Numbered from the stretch's first letter, positions 23,881 through 37,400 are shown. The stretch: DNA of 64,000 bases from Hyperoplus lanceolatus (GCA_026929865.2 CM049402.1:15481501-15545500), one strand, 5' to 3'. The notes: generated from the sequence alone by a model not told the origin. Numbers and translations are program-made.

Positions 23881-25998
23881 TAGTTAAGCAGTCACAATGA
23901 AATATAACAATGTAAGTATACTAAAGTCTTGACTATGATGTGGTTATGGATCCATTAATACGTGAAATGGATTTCATCTTTGCATTTTCACATTATATAA
24001 ATGTATTAATATTTTGTCAATCTACTTTTTAATCAAATTCTTCACGTGTTGATTACAAACCACAACAATATTTGTCCCAAGCTACAGAACCTGTGTTTAT
24101 AACAGAAAAAAGGCCGAGGAACAAAGAACAAGAGAAAAAGAAACAGAGAGAAGGAGACAAACAATGAGCTCGGGGGATGAAAGCGCATGCAAAAATGCAA
24201 CCTCGAGTTCAACTCGACTCGCTTTCTCCCTGCCTGCAAGGTGACTTACAACCAAACTAAAACTATTCTTTCTCCAGATGGAGCGACACTGAAACAAAGG
24301 CATCCCAAAAGACAATGTGCTAGATTCCACTTCTTGTAAAAAAAACACACACATTGAGGCCAGGCTATTTTCGAAACTCAAACCTCAGACCTGTTTCTGT
24401 GCTTAATTCTGATTCTAATTCAGTGAGTATGCCATTCGCCAAGTCCTGATGTATGTGTGACACCTTCTTGACGGATCTGAGCCGTGACTTGAGTAGATTG
24501 TGCAGATTGCACCTCATTTACGGGAGTGTAGTTCATCTCTCTGAACCTGACAGTGCTTCAGTTGATTACACACGTCCTTGAACCCTATTCGAACACAAGG
24601 TGGGTGGCATTTGCGAGGGCCCGGTGTGTCGCTGATGATGCTCGTCACATTAAGGCCGTCTTTCTGTACTATAGAGGCATTCACACTCAAACATACACAC
24701 ATTGTCATTGCACATCGCTTGCTTTATTCTTCATACGATAAATACCGCCCACGCAGATACTACCCAGGTACTACCCAGGTATACCATACTGTTGCCATAA
24801 AGACCTGAATATGCCCTGTCATTTCATGAGGGTCCTTAAATATGTGAGCAACTAACCGTATAGCGAGATACATCTCATCACCCCCTTGTCCCATTTGTAC
24901 CCATGACTCTTTAAGGTGAGATTTATGGCTGTCAGAGGGGCAAGGACATCTATTGCAGCCCGCTGAAGGTCCAGTGTGGCAACAGCGGTGCCTGTAGATC
25001 ACCGACTATCTTGAACCTGGGTGACAGCTCACTCCTGAGTGGCTGGTCTGATAGAGCGCGAGGTCCCAGGCTCCCTCTTGCTGTGTCATTCATCACACAA
25101 TCCTTTAATCCACAATATGCGCGCTCCATCAAGGTGTGTGGTAAGGATGTAGTAGACAGGCTGTAAAAGATGGTACTGTCCACCCCCCCTCCTGTTTCCA
25201 TCCTCCCTGCCCGACCATCACTCATTTTTTATTACCTTGGATGAGCCGGCAGTTAGCGGCCGGGCTCATTAAGAAACGGCTGGCTGGAATTAGAAATGTT
25301 GTTTAAGTTTTCTCGAGAGTCAGTGTGTGTGTTTTAACCCGTCCTTCGCACAGACACTCACACACATTTTCTACCTCAGCTGTATGGGCTCAGTGAGGGG
25401 TGCTTAAATGTGAGCAGACACAGAGAGTGGCGATGGGTGATGGAGAGAAAACAAACGGCTGAGTGCATTCATGTTTGTGTTCAGTAAGCAGTTTGTAGTT
25501 TGACCCTTTGCCAACTAGCCTGTGGATGAGTCTCCATGCTCCTTAACACCCTTCAGTCTTTGTTTACTTTGTCTGGGCGAGAACAACTTCAATCTCTTCT
25601 ACTCATCAATGTCTATCCCGGTGTGCCGTTTTTTAAAAATATTATCATAAATATAGTGTATTTTAAAAGCTAAGCTCAATTGATATGGGGTCAAGTACAA
25701 TAGCAGGACCTCAGGTGCAGAGGATGGCATCATATTGATGGAACAAGTCTTAAAAGCCCCCCTCTCTATCACTCAAAAGCACCATTAAAGTTTCAGTGGT
25801 GCTATGGCTTTCTTGGCTAGGGGGTGGCAATGGATATTATCAGCTGTTTTCAGGACCTTTTGCTGCAGAGCTGTAACAGTGTAGCAGGCCATCCAGTCTG
25901 AAGGAAGCCAGAGATACTGATAAGTCCTGTAGGAGAAAAGGCATGTGGTGATTAATTGCACAGGGTGTGGAGTGTGGAACCCTGATTATCTGTTGTCG

Positions 25999-26093
<95 letters not shown>

Positions 26094-28051
26094 ATGGAGT
26101 AAACACACAAGGAGGCTTGTGTCAGGAAATTGCTGGCCTACTAGATACTAGTGGACCTGCTCTTCTGGACTGTCATCAGGTACTACATTTAAGTGATGAG
26201 GTCAAGTGCAGCTCTCAACATCTTTGAAAGAAATACAACACATTTAATAAAACAACTGCAGACATATCATTGAGAAAATACTTACTTTGAGTCAGTTTAA
26301 ATTTTAACGACAAAATATAGCTGTCCATCATCTTTTACAGGGTCTACTATCTTTATTAATGGCCATCTTTTTCAAGTAGATTCATCAACAGCTTGGCCAA
26401 ACCATAATAAAATGACTCTTTCATGACCTTTCTCCCTAATTTATTTGTATTTTAATGAGCCAGTCATTCCACTGTTTTATCAAGGCAGGGAAATTGTTAG
26501 AAGTTGTTCTATTACCTTAGGTTGTACAATTTATTTCTGATGCAATGTTTTTCCGAAAAGCATCTCTCTCCTGATAATGCACTGCGCATACAGCACATAC
26601 ATCTTCCGTTAACATTCTCTCACAGTTTGAAGTTTTGTGTGTTTCATCACTGTGCTCCTCCATTCTAATTAGTATTTTTCACCACACAGCTCTTTCTGAA
26701 ATATTGTATTGTTTACACCGTGTCCAATTCTGACTGTCCTTCTAAAGGACAATTTAAAACAATACTAATTGGACCCATGTGCCTCAAAACATGCGCTATT
26801 GTTCTTTTGTGGGCTATATTTCTGTTTGTGTTTGAGACACAATGGGAGAGAAATGTGTGCGGATGCTTCTAGATCTTATTTTTTATGAGGAATTCGCTCT
26901 GCATACTACTTGGAAGGCAGTGCGTGGGAATCTGTCCTCGTAATGTTTTAGTGTATATTTAGTAGTTTGGTGTATTCATAGTGGGTGAAGAAACCGAGGG
27001 CGGTAAAGTAGTCCATTCAGCTTTCTGAATAAAGCTGGCTGGAGTTTACATGCAGAACAGAACTGTGGTAATATATCATCACAGCATAAGAAAGAAGAGT
27101 GTTTAATAGGTAACCGAGAACAACGCCCTGTGTGAAAATGATTCGAACATTGACAATTATTATTATTTGTCAAACATGTCATAAATGGAAGGGGGAGGCT
27201 CGATAGGGGCCACTTACTAATAGATTTCTCCGTTAGTCATTTTCATTAAGTCGTAAATGTCAGAGACAGGCATGACACTCAAATCCAGAAAAAGAAACAA
27301 TTTATTTAGGCTGATTCGCTTGTAGCTTGTCCATCAACACAGACAAAAAAGGTCACTGATGAAGTGCCCAGGACATAACAGGCACAATAGAGAATGCACA
27401 TACACACAGACAGAAACACAGGGCTTTTCACAGGATCTACGTGCAGAATTCCCCTGCATCTGCTTGCCTATACTCATACAGCAAACGGGATGGATATGCG
27501 GTGAACGGGGGGGTGCATGATAACCGACCTTTTGACTTGGTACATACAGTAGTTAGACTGCCTGCTTGCCTTGCTATCCCACACGCTGTCAAACCTCTAG
27601 CGGCCCGACCATCACCTCATTCAAATGCGGCAGCTCATGCTTCTGTGCCCTGCTCAAAGCTTGCCATAACAGTGATTTTGAACATTGAACTGTTATTGTT
27701 TCCTTTTACCCTTCCCTTTGTGTTAGTTTGTCACTCTTCATTTCCACAACCAAGGGTATATTTAACAGAACCCCACTGTTGTTGGTTGTCTTTAATTTGA
27801 GTTGTTTTGTGAGCTTGATGTTCTTTCTATCTTCTGCCTAACTTCTCTCTAATTCTCTTCTGTCCCCCTCTCTCAACTCTCTGTCAGTCTACGTGTTAAT
27901 TACCACTATTGATGTTGCTATTGGTAGATTCCAGTCTTAATTTGCCTGTGTTTCTTCCCTGTGTTTTTGCTACCGTTGTTGTTGACTTTTATTTTCCGTG
28001 TTTGTGGTGAGCTTTCTAACCCCAGTTCATTCTGTTATGGCACCACCGCAG
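23881..28051. other. Non-coding sequence up to the fgf13 V exon
   Basis: No exon was recognised. The stretch holds the GT array at 26003-26090. A CT-rich tract follows at roughly 27840-27880, and the acceptor of the V exon ends it. A Y-type fgf13 first exon was looked for here and further left and was not found by eye. Confidence 0.55.
26003..26090. repeat. (GT)44 microsatellite
   Basis: An uninterrupted GT tract of 88 bases. Confidence 0.97.
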
Positions 28052-28219
28052 TCCAGGATGACGCTGCCCCAGGTACCCAGGAGTACATTATGTTACGGCA
28101 GGACTCCATCCACTCAGCGGATATAAGGAGTAAAGGGTCCCCCTTTCGTGCTAAGTGTCACGAAATCTTCTGCTGCCCTCTGAAGCAAGTCGTCAACAAA
28201 GAGAGCTCAGAGCCCGAAG
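28052..28219 (+). CDS. fgf13: fgf13 alternative first exon V (partial CDS)
   Basis: The exon encodes the N-terminus of the V-type isoform of fibroblast-growth-factor homologous factor 13, an intracellular FGF relative that binds voltage-gated sodium channels and microtubules. From the ATG at 28090 it gives 43 codons plus one base, the same length as the mammalian V exon, including the blocks MLRQDSIHSAD and FRAKCHEIFCCPLKQV. Differences from mammals cluster in the middle and at the end (VVNKESSEPE). Upstream of the ATG the frame stays open and reads VQDDAAPGTQEYI, the conserved segment translated when V is spliced behind a Y-type exon. An acceptor CCACCGCAG ends at 28051 in the phase needed for that. 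The donor is GAAG|GTTTGT, a weak match to consensus. Phase 1 fits exon 2 and completes Glu. No signal peptide is present. Exon identity is firm; the first base assumes splicing, and transcripts starting at V would add 5' UTR. Confidence 0.95.
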
Positions 28220-29545
28220 GTTTGTTCGCACCCCCTTTCCTTTCCTTTCCTTGCTTTGATTTGCTGATGCTCCTCGTACCCACACCCATCCCCCCTCCGC
28301 CTTTTCCCCCATCTTGTCTTTCCCTCTCTCTTTCTCTTTCATATTCTGTGTGAACTGATAGTTCTCCGCCCCTCCAAACTAAGCTTCCTTTCATTCCTGT
28401 TCCAATTTCTTAAAAGAGCATCTGGTGTGTTTCTGACCCGTTCTGTGTGTTTGTGCACGTAGGTGTGTGTGCGTATGTTTGTGTGTGTGTGCATGTGTGC
28501 GCACGTGCGTGACCGCTTCTATGTGCTTGCTTGCAGAGAACCCATAGAAGAGCATATTCCCCCCCCCCATCCCTGTCCACTGTGGTGTGTTTGTATGAGT
28601 GTGTGTACGCATGTGTGTAGTATGGACACATCTAATGTTGGACTGAGGAACATAGTGTCTGTGGCTCCTGCTGTACTCCTCCCTTCCGCAAACCATTAAC
28701 TCGGTCATTGCCACCCTGAGGCGCACGCACAGACAAAAACAAAGTGCAAAATAAAGGGGTTGGAGATGGAGGCAGCTGCCGCCCCGATAACTTCAATGAC
28801 TTGGCAATTTCAGTCTGGCTTCCCCTCCCGAACTGGCAACATAGAAATAAAGAAGGTGAAACCCTTATCGTTTTCTGTACCTGAAGACTATATGTGGAAT
28901 TGAAATGTAAATGCTACATATTCATGACTAAACAGTGGTATACTCAGTCATAGGCTGCCGGTCAGCAATTCTTCCCCTCCTTCTTGTCCCCTGTGCTTCC
29001 TATATGCTTCTGTCTGTGGCTGGTGGCTGCAGCCTATACCTTATCAGTGCATTTATTCCTTCCGTTTCCCCCCTCCCTCCCTAACCTTGCATTCCCCCAC
29101 TTCTGTAAACCTTGTTTCACCTTTCCCCTAACTTTATTTCCACTTCCTTCTTTAGTGCTTGCAGCAGCATGAGGAAATGTCTGCACTCTGTATTTGTTAT
29201 CAGCCTTTGTACAGTTAGGACACGATAGTAGAGCAAAACATTTAAGAATCCAAGCATGCTACCATATACCCTTCACCGTCCGGCACTCCCGTGGCCTTTG
29301 ACTGCCTCATTTATCATACAACCCTAAATAGAGTGCTAAGATTATAGAAATTGTTTTTCCTTGCAGACTTCCTGATAGGTAAGATATGAATGATCTCACT
29401 ATTGATGTGTTTTCTGCAATGTGTTGCTGTGCCTTTTGTATCTGAATAAGGTTCAGGTCTGGTACAGTATTGTTACACTTGGATATTGGTTCACCTGTTG
29501 ATGGGTGTCTGTCTAACCACTGAAGGACTCAAGCACATGCACATA

Positions 29546-29548
<3 letters not shown>

Positions 29549-29619
<71 letters not shown>

Positions 29620-29661
29620 TGTGTCTGTGTGTGAGAGAGAGAAAGAGAAAGAGAGAGAGAA
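29549..29661. repeat. (GT)n array followed by GA-rich tract
   Basis: GT repeats run from 29549 to 29617, followed by interrupted GTGA/GTCT units and a purine-rich (GA)n stretch to about 29661. Confidence 0.95.
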
Positions 29662-29693
29662 GGGAGGGTGAGGGTGAGGGTGAGGGGGTTGGG
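29662..29693 (+). repeat. GGGTGA tandem repeat with G-quadruplex pattern
   Basis: Six runs of three or more G are separated by loops of one to three bases (GGGAGGGTGAGGGTGAGGG, then further G runs). This meets the standard intramolecular G-quadruplex pattern on the plus strand, which is the coding strand of fgf13. Confidence 0.85.
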
Positions 29694-32600
29694 AGTGATA
29701 AAGAGGTGCAATACTAGCAAAGGTCTGGCTAGAGAAGTACAGATGTATTATTCAGTTTGGCTGCAACTCCAGTTGGACGTGACTGAATTAACAAAGGAAG
29801 GAGGGGAGAGTACAGCTGTTACGTAAGCTGTTTGCGAGGACGTCATTAATGTTGATGCCTGACGCCGATGGAAACTTTGTTAAACCTTGTTTGGAACAGA
29901 CACACAATAGACATCTGTCTGCTAATGATCTTGCCCAAAGGTATACATATCAAATAACCATCCAAAATAATATGCTGAAAGATGGCAGATTCTGAAATAT
30001 ATTTGCTTAAACTTTGTTAACTTATTTGATTTGACAGAGAAAATATTTATTTTGTTGAGATCTGAGCAGGAAAGTCAACCCTTGTCACATTGTTACCACA
30101 GCAACAACGGCTTTGTGCTGCACTTATTAATAATTTTTCATAGGTTATAGATTCTACAACACTCAGCTACATGTACATTGAATTTCTAAGTGGAAGTGAG
30201 AGTAGATGGCAGCACAGAGCGTTCACTATGGAAGTATGGTCTGTGTCCCTATATGCTTAGATTATATTAAATGCAATGACGTTAGCAATACAATTATCCA
30301 ACTGTGAGGTTGAAAATTGAACTGAAAGGCCATGTTTCTAAGGTTGTATTGATGTTTTGTGCAGTTGATACACTGGAGTGTGTCACTGACAGAGCTCTGA
30401 GCGCTACAAACATTAATTTAAAGCTCTTGCGAGGCTTTGACAGACTATAATTTCAAGTCTAATTCTTCTGATGCATATCCCAGCACTACGCTGAGGTGGC
30501 TTATACAGAGAGCAGGATTGTGGTTTCACAAGTCACAGGAGACATGGTTGACAGAACAAGCCATCGGTCGCCCAGGGCTTGGACAGTAGCACCGCAGGAG
30601 GATTAGTTTGAATCATATCAGTTCATCCATGCACACCAGGGAACGTATCTTCAGTAACCCATGGCTACGTGTGGGTGTGTACCCGAAATGTGTAGCTAGA
30701 ACAACTGATAGATGTAGTACTTTCCATTTTATATAATTACATCTGACGCGGTGGAAAAGATACAGCGCCGCCATTCTACATCACCTGCTAATAGGTTCAT
30801 CTCTTTAGAGCTGCAGGGAGCATCAGAACACAGAGACACAAGAGCACCTGACCTGCTACCTCTATCTTTAGGCTAGTGCGTGCTTCCTGCCTGTCAATTC
30901 CTTCTCTCTCTCGAATTCCTTTTCATTCTCAAATCCCTCTCTTTGGTGTCCCCTCTCGCCCCAACCCCCGCCTCTGTTTCTCTGTTTGGCTGTGCAATGT
31001 TTCGCAACAGCATAGAAAAAAACAAAGCTGGTGCCCGAGGGGGCCGTTCTGGGTAAATATCCCATCCATAATTTAGACGACTACAAGACTTTGTATTTAT
31101 AGTTCCAGGCTATGCAATATATACACAGACGGACAGATATCCATTAAGAGAGATAAATGTTGAGGTAAAATGTGGGAGTATTTGATATGTTTTTCCTTTG
31201 TGTGAGATAAACTCAAGGAATGGGTGTTGAATTAAGAAGTGTTGCCTCATGTTAACTGGATTTACAAATGTTGAACTGCTTAGAAATTTGACTGCATTCA
31301 AGAAAAAGGCTGAAAAGACCACCACACGTTTACAGTACACAGCAGAGGGACAGTTACAGCTTGAAGGGATACGTTCATAACTTTTCAAGTCATAAAATTA
31401 TTGTGGGTAGCTTCCAGACTCAATTTTTTTTAAATACTGGTCGTGCCCTGGTGTGTAATTTTGTGTTTCCGCCGACAGTGTTTGGTTGTTGTGTTGTGCT
31501 GTAATGGAAGGATAATAACTGAAAGGGATTTGGTTGCCTCAGAGGGCTGAAGCCTCATATTAGTCTCAAATAAACTTGTAGGACCGCATTTCGTCCCCAA
31601 TCACTCACATTGAAAGCCCTTCAGAAATGGACCTCTTAAAATTCCTCCACTGTAAGCACTGCAAAAATGCTTACAGCAAGCAAAAACCGCTTGCATGTAC
31701 ATATGGACCCTTGACTATTGCTTTAAGAAACACGCCTTGACAAACTGTGAACCTATCCTTAAAAGGACCCCGGTAGAGGTTTTGCGTTTCTGTTCACTTT
31801 TCGCTATTGCTTGCATATATTCGTAATTTGCTCGAGACTGGTAATCCACCTTTATTACTTTATGATGTTGTTCTTTTATGGTAATGGAAGTTGTGAGAAA
31901 GGACTGGACGATTGGCACAGCAGGAAATAATATGTACATTTTGAGGAGTAGTGGTTCAACTATACAAGCATAACTAGGTCCATATGAAGGTTTGTTTAAA
32001 ATTAGCTAGATCAACTTGAGGTAATCACAGCCATCAGTTAAGCTATTAGAGTGTTAACCAACTGTCAGCTCTGGGGTGCACTCTCTTAAGCAATGTAATG
32101 ACATCAGTAATATGATAATTCTCTCGCACAGACAGAATGAGGTCCAGCACCTTGTGTTGCTCAACATTCAGGCCACTCTCGCTATCGTCTCTTTCGGCCC
32201 TATTGACAGAATAACTCATCTGCTGCCCACTCAGCCGAGAAAATATAATCAGCAGTATGGGAATGAATGAGGGATGGTTAGCGGTCCTTTCCCATTTCCC
32301 ACACCCAGTGTAGAATGCATGGCATGGCGGTGATGATTCACCACAAAGTCGACACGACGCAATTACATTTCACGGGGGCCAGTGTTGCTCCTTATAGCAG
32401 AGTATCCAATTGCAGTAATTCACAGAGTCCCGAACGCCACGGCAATGTTGACAAGAGACAAACACGTGGCCTCAGGATGCACTCTTGCTTCGATAGCAGC
32501 TTGTTTAATTGTCTCGCTTTCCCTCGCACGAAAAAAACAAGTCAATGTATAAATAGACGATGCATGAATAAATAATGCGTATGATAATGTAATTGGCTGC

Positions 32601-32989
32601 CTGGGGAGAGTAAAGGCTGTGCAGGAGAGTGTCAATGTCACACAAGCACTGGAAGTTCTGCTCTGCTTATCTGACCTCTCCGGTTTCCTGGTGAAATCAT
32701 AAGTGATTTTTTTTTTGCATCTCATAAAGTTTAAGCATGTACCTTGGCTTTTATACAAATGGACAGTTATAGCACGCGTGAAAAATTAGCTGTAATTCTT
32801 TTGAACAGCTTATGAAGACAATATTGACACAATAGCTATGTCAAATAATCCCTCATTTATGAATGAGTGGTGTTTTATTAGCCCAGTTTACATTACAAGT
32901 TAAATTTGAGCCTTTTCTTAAGCAGAACGTGACACCAACAAAATATGAATTAGAAGAGGTTAGAGTACGTGTTCCATTGGCGTGATGTA

Positions 32990-34460
32990 CAGTCCCCTCC
33001 ATAAGTATCGGAACAGTGAGGCCGATTCCTTTATTTTTGCCGTAGACTGGAAACATTTGGGTTTGACACCAAAAGATGAATATGAGACTATAGCTCAACA
33101 TTTCAGCTTTCATTTCTAGGTATTTACATCTGGATCTGATACACAACTGAGAAGATATCATTATTTGTAAAGGAACACCACATTTTTAGGCGAGCAGAAG
33201 TATTGGAACAGATAGACTTTAAAGAAATTAAACTGAATAAAACGTACTATTTTGTCGCAAATCCTTTGCTTGCAATAACCGCATCAAGCCTGTGACCCAT
33301 TGACATTACCAAACTTTTGCATTCTTCTTTTGTGATGCTTTTCCAGGCTTTCACCGCAGCCTCATTCAGTTGCAGTTTGTGTTAGGGGGTTACTCTCTTA
33401 AGTCTCCTCTTTAGCAGGTAAAATGCATGCTCCATAGCGTTTAAGTCTGGAGATTGACTTGGCCAGTCTAAAACCTTCCACTTTGTGCCCCTGATTAACT
33501 CCTTTGTTGCGTTTTGGGTCAATATCTTGCTGCATTATGAAGGATCTTCCATCAGTTTGGTTGCATCTTTCCTTAAATTGTCAGACAAAATGTTTCTGAG
33601 TTCATTTTGCTGTTGCCATCATGTGTTACATCATCAATGAAGAATAATGAGCCCGTCCCAGAAGAAGCCATGCAAGTCCAAGCCATGACATTGCCTCCAC
33701 CGTGTTTCACAGATGAGCCTGTATGTTTGTAGATCCGTTCTGTCTATAAACTTTAGCCTTTCCATCACTTTGGTAAAGGTTAATCTTGACAACAACACAG
33801 TAACACATGATGGCAACAGCAAAATTAACTTAAAAGTCTACAGAAACATTCGGTCTGCCAATTTAAAGAAAGATGCAACCAAACTGATTGGAAGATGCTC
33901 CATCATGCAGCAAGATAATGATCCAAAAAAACTGCAAAAACAACAAAGGAGTTAATCAGGGGCAAGAAATGGAAAGTTTTAGACTGGCCAAGTCAATCTC
34001 CAGACTTAAACGCTATAGAGCATGCATGTTACCTGCTAAAGAGGAGACCGAAGGGAGTAACCCCCCAAAACAAACAGCAACTGAATGAGGCTGCGGTGAA
34101 AGCCTGGAAAAGCATCACAAAAGAAGAATGCAAACGTTTTGTGATGTCAATGGGTCACAGGCTTGATGCAGTTATTGCAAGCAAAGTATTTGCGACAAAA
34201 TATTATGGTTTATTTAGTTTAATTTATTTAAAGTCTATCTGTTCCAATAATTTTGCTTGCCTAAAAATGTGGTGTTCCTTTTCAAAAAATGATATCTTCT
34301 CAGTTGTGTATCAGATCCAGATGTGAATACCTGGAAATGAAAGCTGAAATGTTGAGCTATTGTCTCATATTCATCTTTTGGTGTCAAACCCAAATGTTTC
34401 CAATCTACAGCAAAAATAAAGGAATTGGCCTCACTGTTCCGATACTTATGGAGGGGACTG
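32990..34460. mobile_element. Palindromic Tc1-like derivative, 1471 bp
   Basis: The ends CAGTCCCCTCCATAAGTATC and its complement are flanked by TA (32988-32989 and 34461-34462), identical in family to 20625-21476. The left arm on the minus strand and the right arm on the plus strand both carry the transposase 3' half. The plus arm shows a QQDN block near 33909, the SPDLNAIEHA block near 34000 and KAWKSITKEECKRFVMSMGH at 34099 onward; the left arm mirrors the last two. The arms converge near 33790-33800. Stops and frameshifts break both arms, and no N-terminal DNA-binding domain is present. It lies in the large intron between exons V and S. Confidence 0.9.
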
Positions 34461-37400
34461 TATAATCTCCACCCTCGCATGCAATTTTCCTTCATTGTAT
34501 CTGCCCAAGTGAGCATGCACTTTTAACATACAGTAGGAAATGTTTGACTTACTTATTGCCTCAGGTTCAGGCAGAAATGCTGATGCCGTGTTCATTTCAG
34601 TCTTGTCTGGGGCTTAAACTACAGGCATTAACAAACAGCTGGAGTGGGCGTGTGCATGACACAATTAATGAGAAACTGCTCTGGGGACAGGCAAGACAAA
34701 GTGAGGCAGAGTAAAGTTGCCAGGCCTATGACATTCCATCATTGTCTATTTAATAAGCACTTTTTCTCCCTTACGCCTCCGCATCCCAGTTCCTCTCCTC
34801 AGGTCCTCTGGCACATTCAGCAGCAGCTGCATAGCATAGAATAAAGGATTCTGTTCAGCAATACAGTGAATTGGTTTATCATGAATGACTGTGTTATGAA
34901 TGTTCATTCTAAATGTGCACTGTGCCAGCCACAGCATGAACAATATCTTTAACCAATCACAACTGTGAATGCAAAGGCCTTAATTTGGCAAAGTATCTGC
35001 TTTTGTCGCAACTTATTTTGAAACTTTTACACCATTAGCATTTAGCGGTAATCATCCAGTGGAAGGTTTTTATCTCAAAAGTTCCATGTCTAATGAATCA
35101 GAATGTATTATATGAAGTATTTTTTATATTGCATGCTTTAAGGGCTTACTTTTATGTATTGTAACATTGGTCTGCTGTTACTTTACTGAGAAATAATTCA
35201 TAGCTTATCTATTTTGTAACAAGAGTACACAAAGATGCAGGTGCACTACAGAAGCAAAATGCTCTTTTATATTCCACATAGCTACATGCAGCATGTGTTT
35301 TTATCCTCCATTTCCACAATAGCAGTGGTACTATTACTGAATTCAAAGTTGCCCCATCACTCGCGCTGCTTCACTCAATTATGACAAACCTTCACAGCTT
35401 GACACTAAAGTCCCAGTGTACTGTATGCGACGGATGACGGATATGCTTGTGGTTGTTTGTTCATATTCAGTGGAATTTCTGTTGAACCACAGGCCGGCTC
35501 AAAAGTAGAGGTACGCAGGCACAAACAAGTAGAGCAGTCAGGTTATAGCAACTGTGACACAAGCAGGGTGTAAGTTTTCCCCAGAGTAAACACGCGTTAA
35601 GCTTTTTAATTGGGGCAATGAGGCGAACTGCTGAGTCGGCACCACAGTAATGGGCTGTTGCCAGCTGCCAGGATGGAGATTACAGATACATACACAAATT
35701 AGTGTCACTTATTTGGCAGAAGAAGAAGAAGCTTAGTAGAGTTCATAAATTAACATTGATCACAAACTGAATGCTATTTTTGAGTAGTTGAGGGTTCTAT
35801 AGTAAAAATCCATAGAATGTACATGTTAGGACATGCAGCTCTTATCTCTATTTAAACTTTAAACAGCACAGTTCAGACAGTGGCACTGAATAACACAACT
35901 GAACAGAAAGTTTTGATCTGTACTTTTTTTTGTTTGTGGGTAATCCTGGGTGCTGGCGGGGTTATTTAAGGACCATGCCTGTTTTATCTCAAGGAGCACC
36001 AAGTTATGTGCCAGTCTAAAGCCGGGGCTTATAGTGGCCACAGGATTCATACGGGTACTCAATTTGTCACACCATGTCGCCTGCCAGCCCCGGGAAAAAA
36101 GCTTGTCTCTTCAAGGGAGCAGAAGAGTTGTACCGTCCTTCACATACAGAGGATATACTGTATAGTGATATTGGCAAGATTTTTTTTTAAAGTTGGTTAG
36201 TCAAAATGAGATCAGATTTAGAACAAAAAGCTGTGTTAAATGCTGTGCCAGCTGGGGGGTCTTTCTTCCTTCCCAGTCTCTCTTGCTTAGATGTACTTGT
36301 GTGCGCTGCACTTGAGAAAGATTGTTTGTTTACTTCCTTCTCAGTGGTGGTTAAATGTCAGGAAATTGTCTAGGGTATTCCTAAACTGCCTTATCCTATT
36401 TAATTCCGACTCAGTGATCTGTGTGATCCCTTCCACAAGTTAAGAACAGCAGCTTCTGTAAAAGAAAACAACAACAAAAACAACAAACAGCTAGATATAC
36501 AAAGTATATTGAATACTTTTGCTTACAGGATAGTTTGCCTCACCCCTGATCTGTTTGCCTGACCTTACTCCTCCAAAGATTTGTACATCTGAGTGAGTGA
36601 GTTGTAATATAATATGTGCATGTATATGCCATTGCTCATAAACTCAGACCTCTTACACTCGCTACAATTAAGAATTAAGAATTTGCTTAAGTATCATCAC
36701 ATCGAATCATCCCAAAAAAAATGTCTTTGAAATCAAATCAAATCTATGTCAGAAAAGATAGGTACCAAACAGGAAAAGCTCCTATTTAATGACACCACTT
36801 AATACTTAAATGCAGAGCGGTCTCCTCGGACATTAAATCATATTCTGTCCACCATGAATAGCCCGGTGTGATTGCTCAAGGTCCTTGTAAATGTATGTGC
36901 CAGGGCAATGGATGGGATGGACATAAATAATGCATACTGTTAATGAAATGGTAATTCTTCAACTGTCAAAGAGTGTGCTCTCCAAGTTGGCAGTCCCCCC
37001 TCCCTAGGTCGTACATTGCCCCTCCATTACCCTCTGCAGGTGTTTGTCAAATGTGCTCCCATGTAAGTAACTGGATTGGCCTCAATGACGTGCCTTTAAC
37101 CTCCAACAAGCTGCGACTCCTGTGTCGTACTGTGTTGTTATTACAAGCGACTCAGTCAGGTGTCTTGCATCAGTATGCTGTGAACATGAGGCCCCCGAGT
37201 CATTATCTTAGTACCCAAATCTAATTTTACAGCGCGCATACGAGCGCCCAAGCGGGACAGGGCGACTCAGTGAACTGATTATACAACATAGAGGTGTTGA
37301 ATGTGTGTGGCTACGCTGAACCTCGGCTGTCGGGCACATGGATGCATGCACACGGATGCATGCACACATACTAACACACCAACACATACAAACACACATG

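Larger units (their letters stand above)
28220..32989. other. fgf13 intronic sequence after exon V
   Basis: No further exon was recognised. The stretch contains GT-rich sequence at 28463-28512, a poly-C run near 28559-28568, the GT/GA/GGGTGA cluster at 29549-29693, and short hairpins near 31650-31690. The remainder is plain AT-rich intron. Confidence 0.6.

Noticed and set aside
1-28051. fgf13 exon Y
   Set aside because: A scan for a coding block like mammalian exon Y with a phase-1 donor found none. It may lie further upstream or be too diverged to recognise by eye.
29662-29693. Telomere-like repeat
   Set aside because: The unit is GGGTGA with few copies, not the vertebrate telomere hexamer; it is a simple repeat beside a microsatellite.
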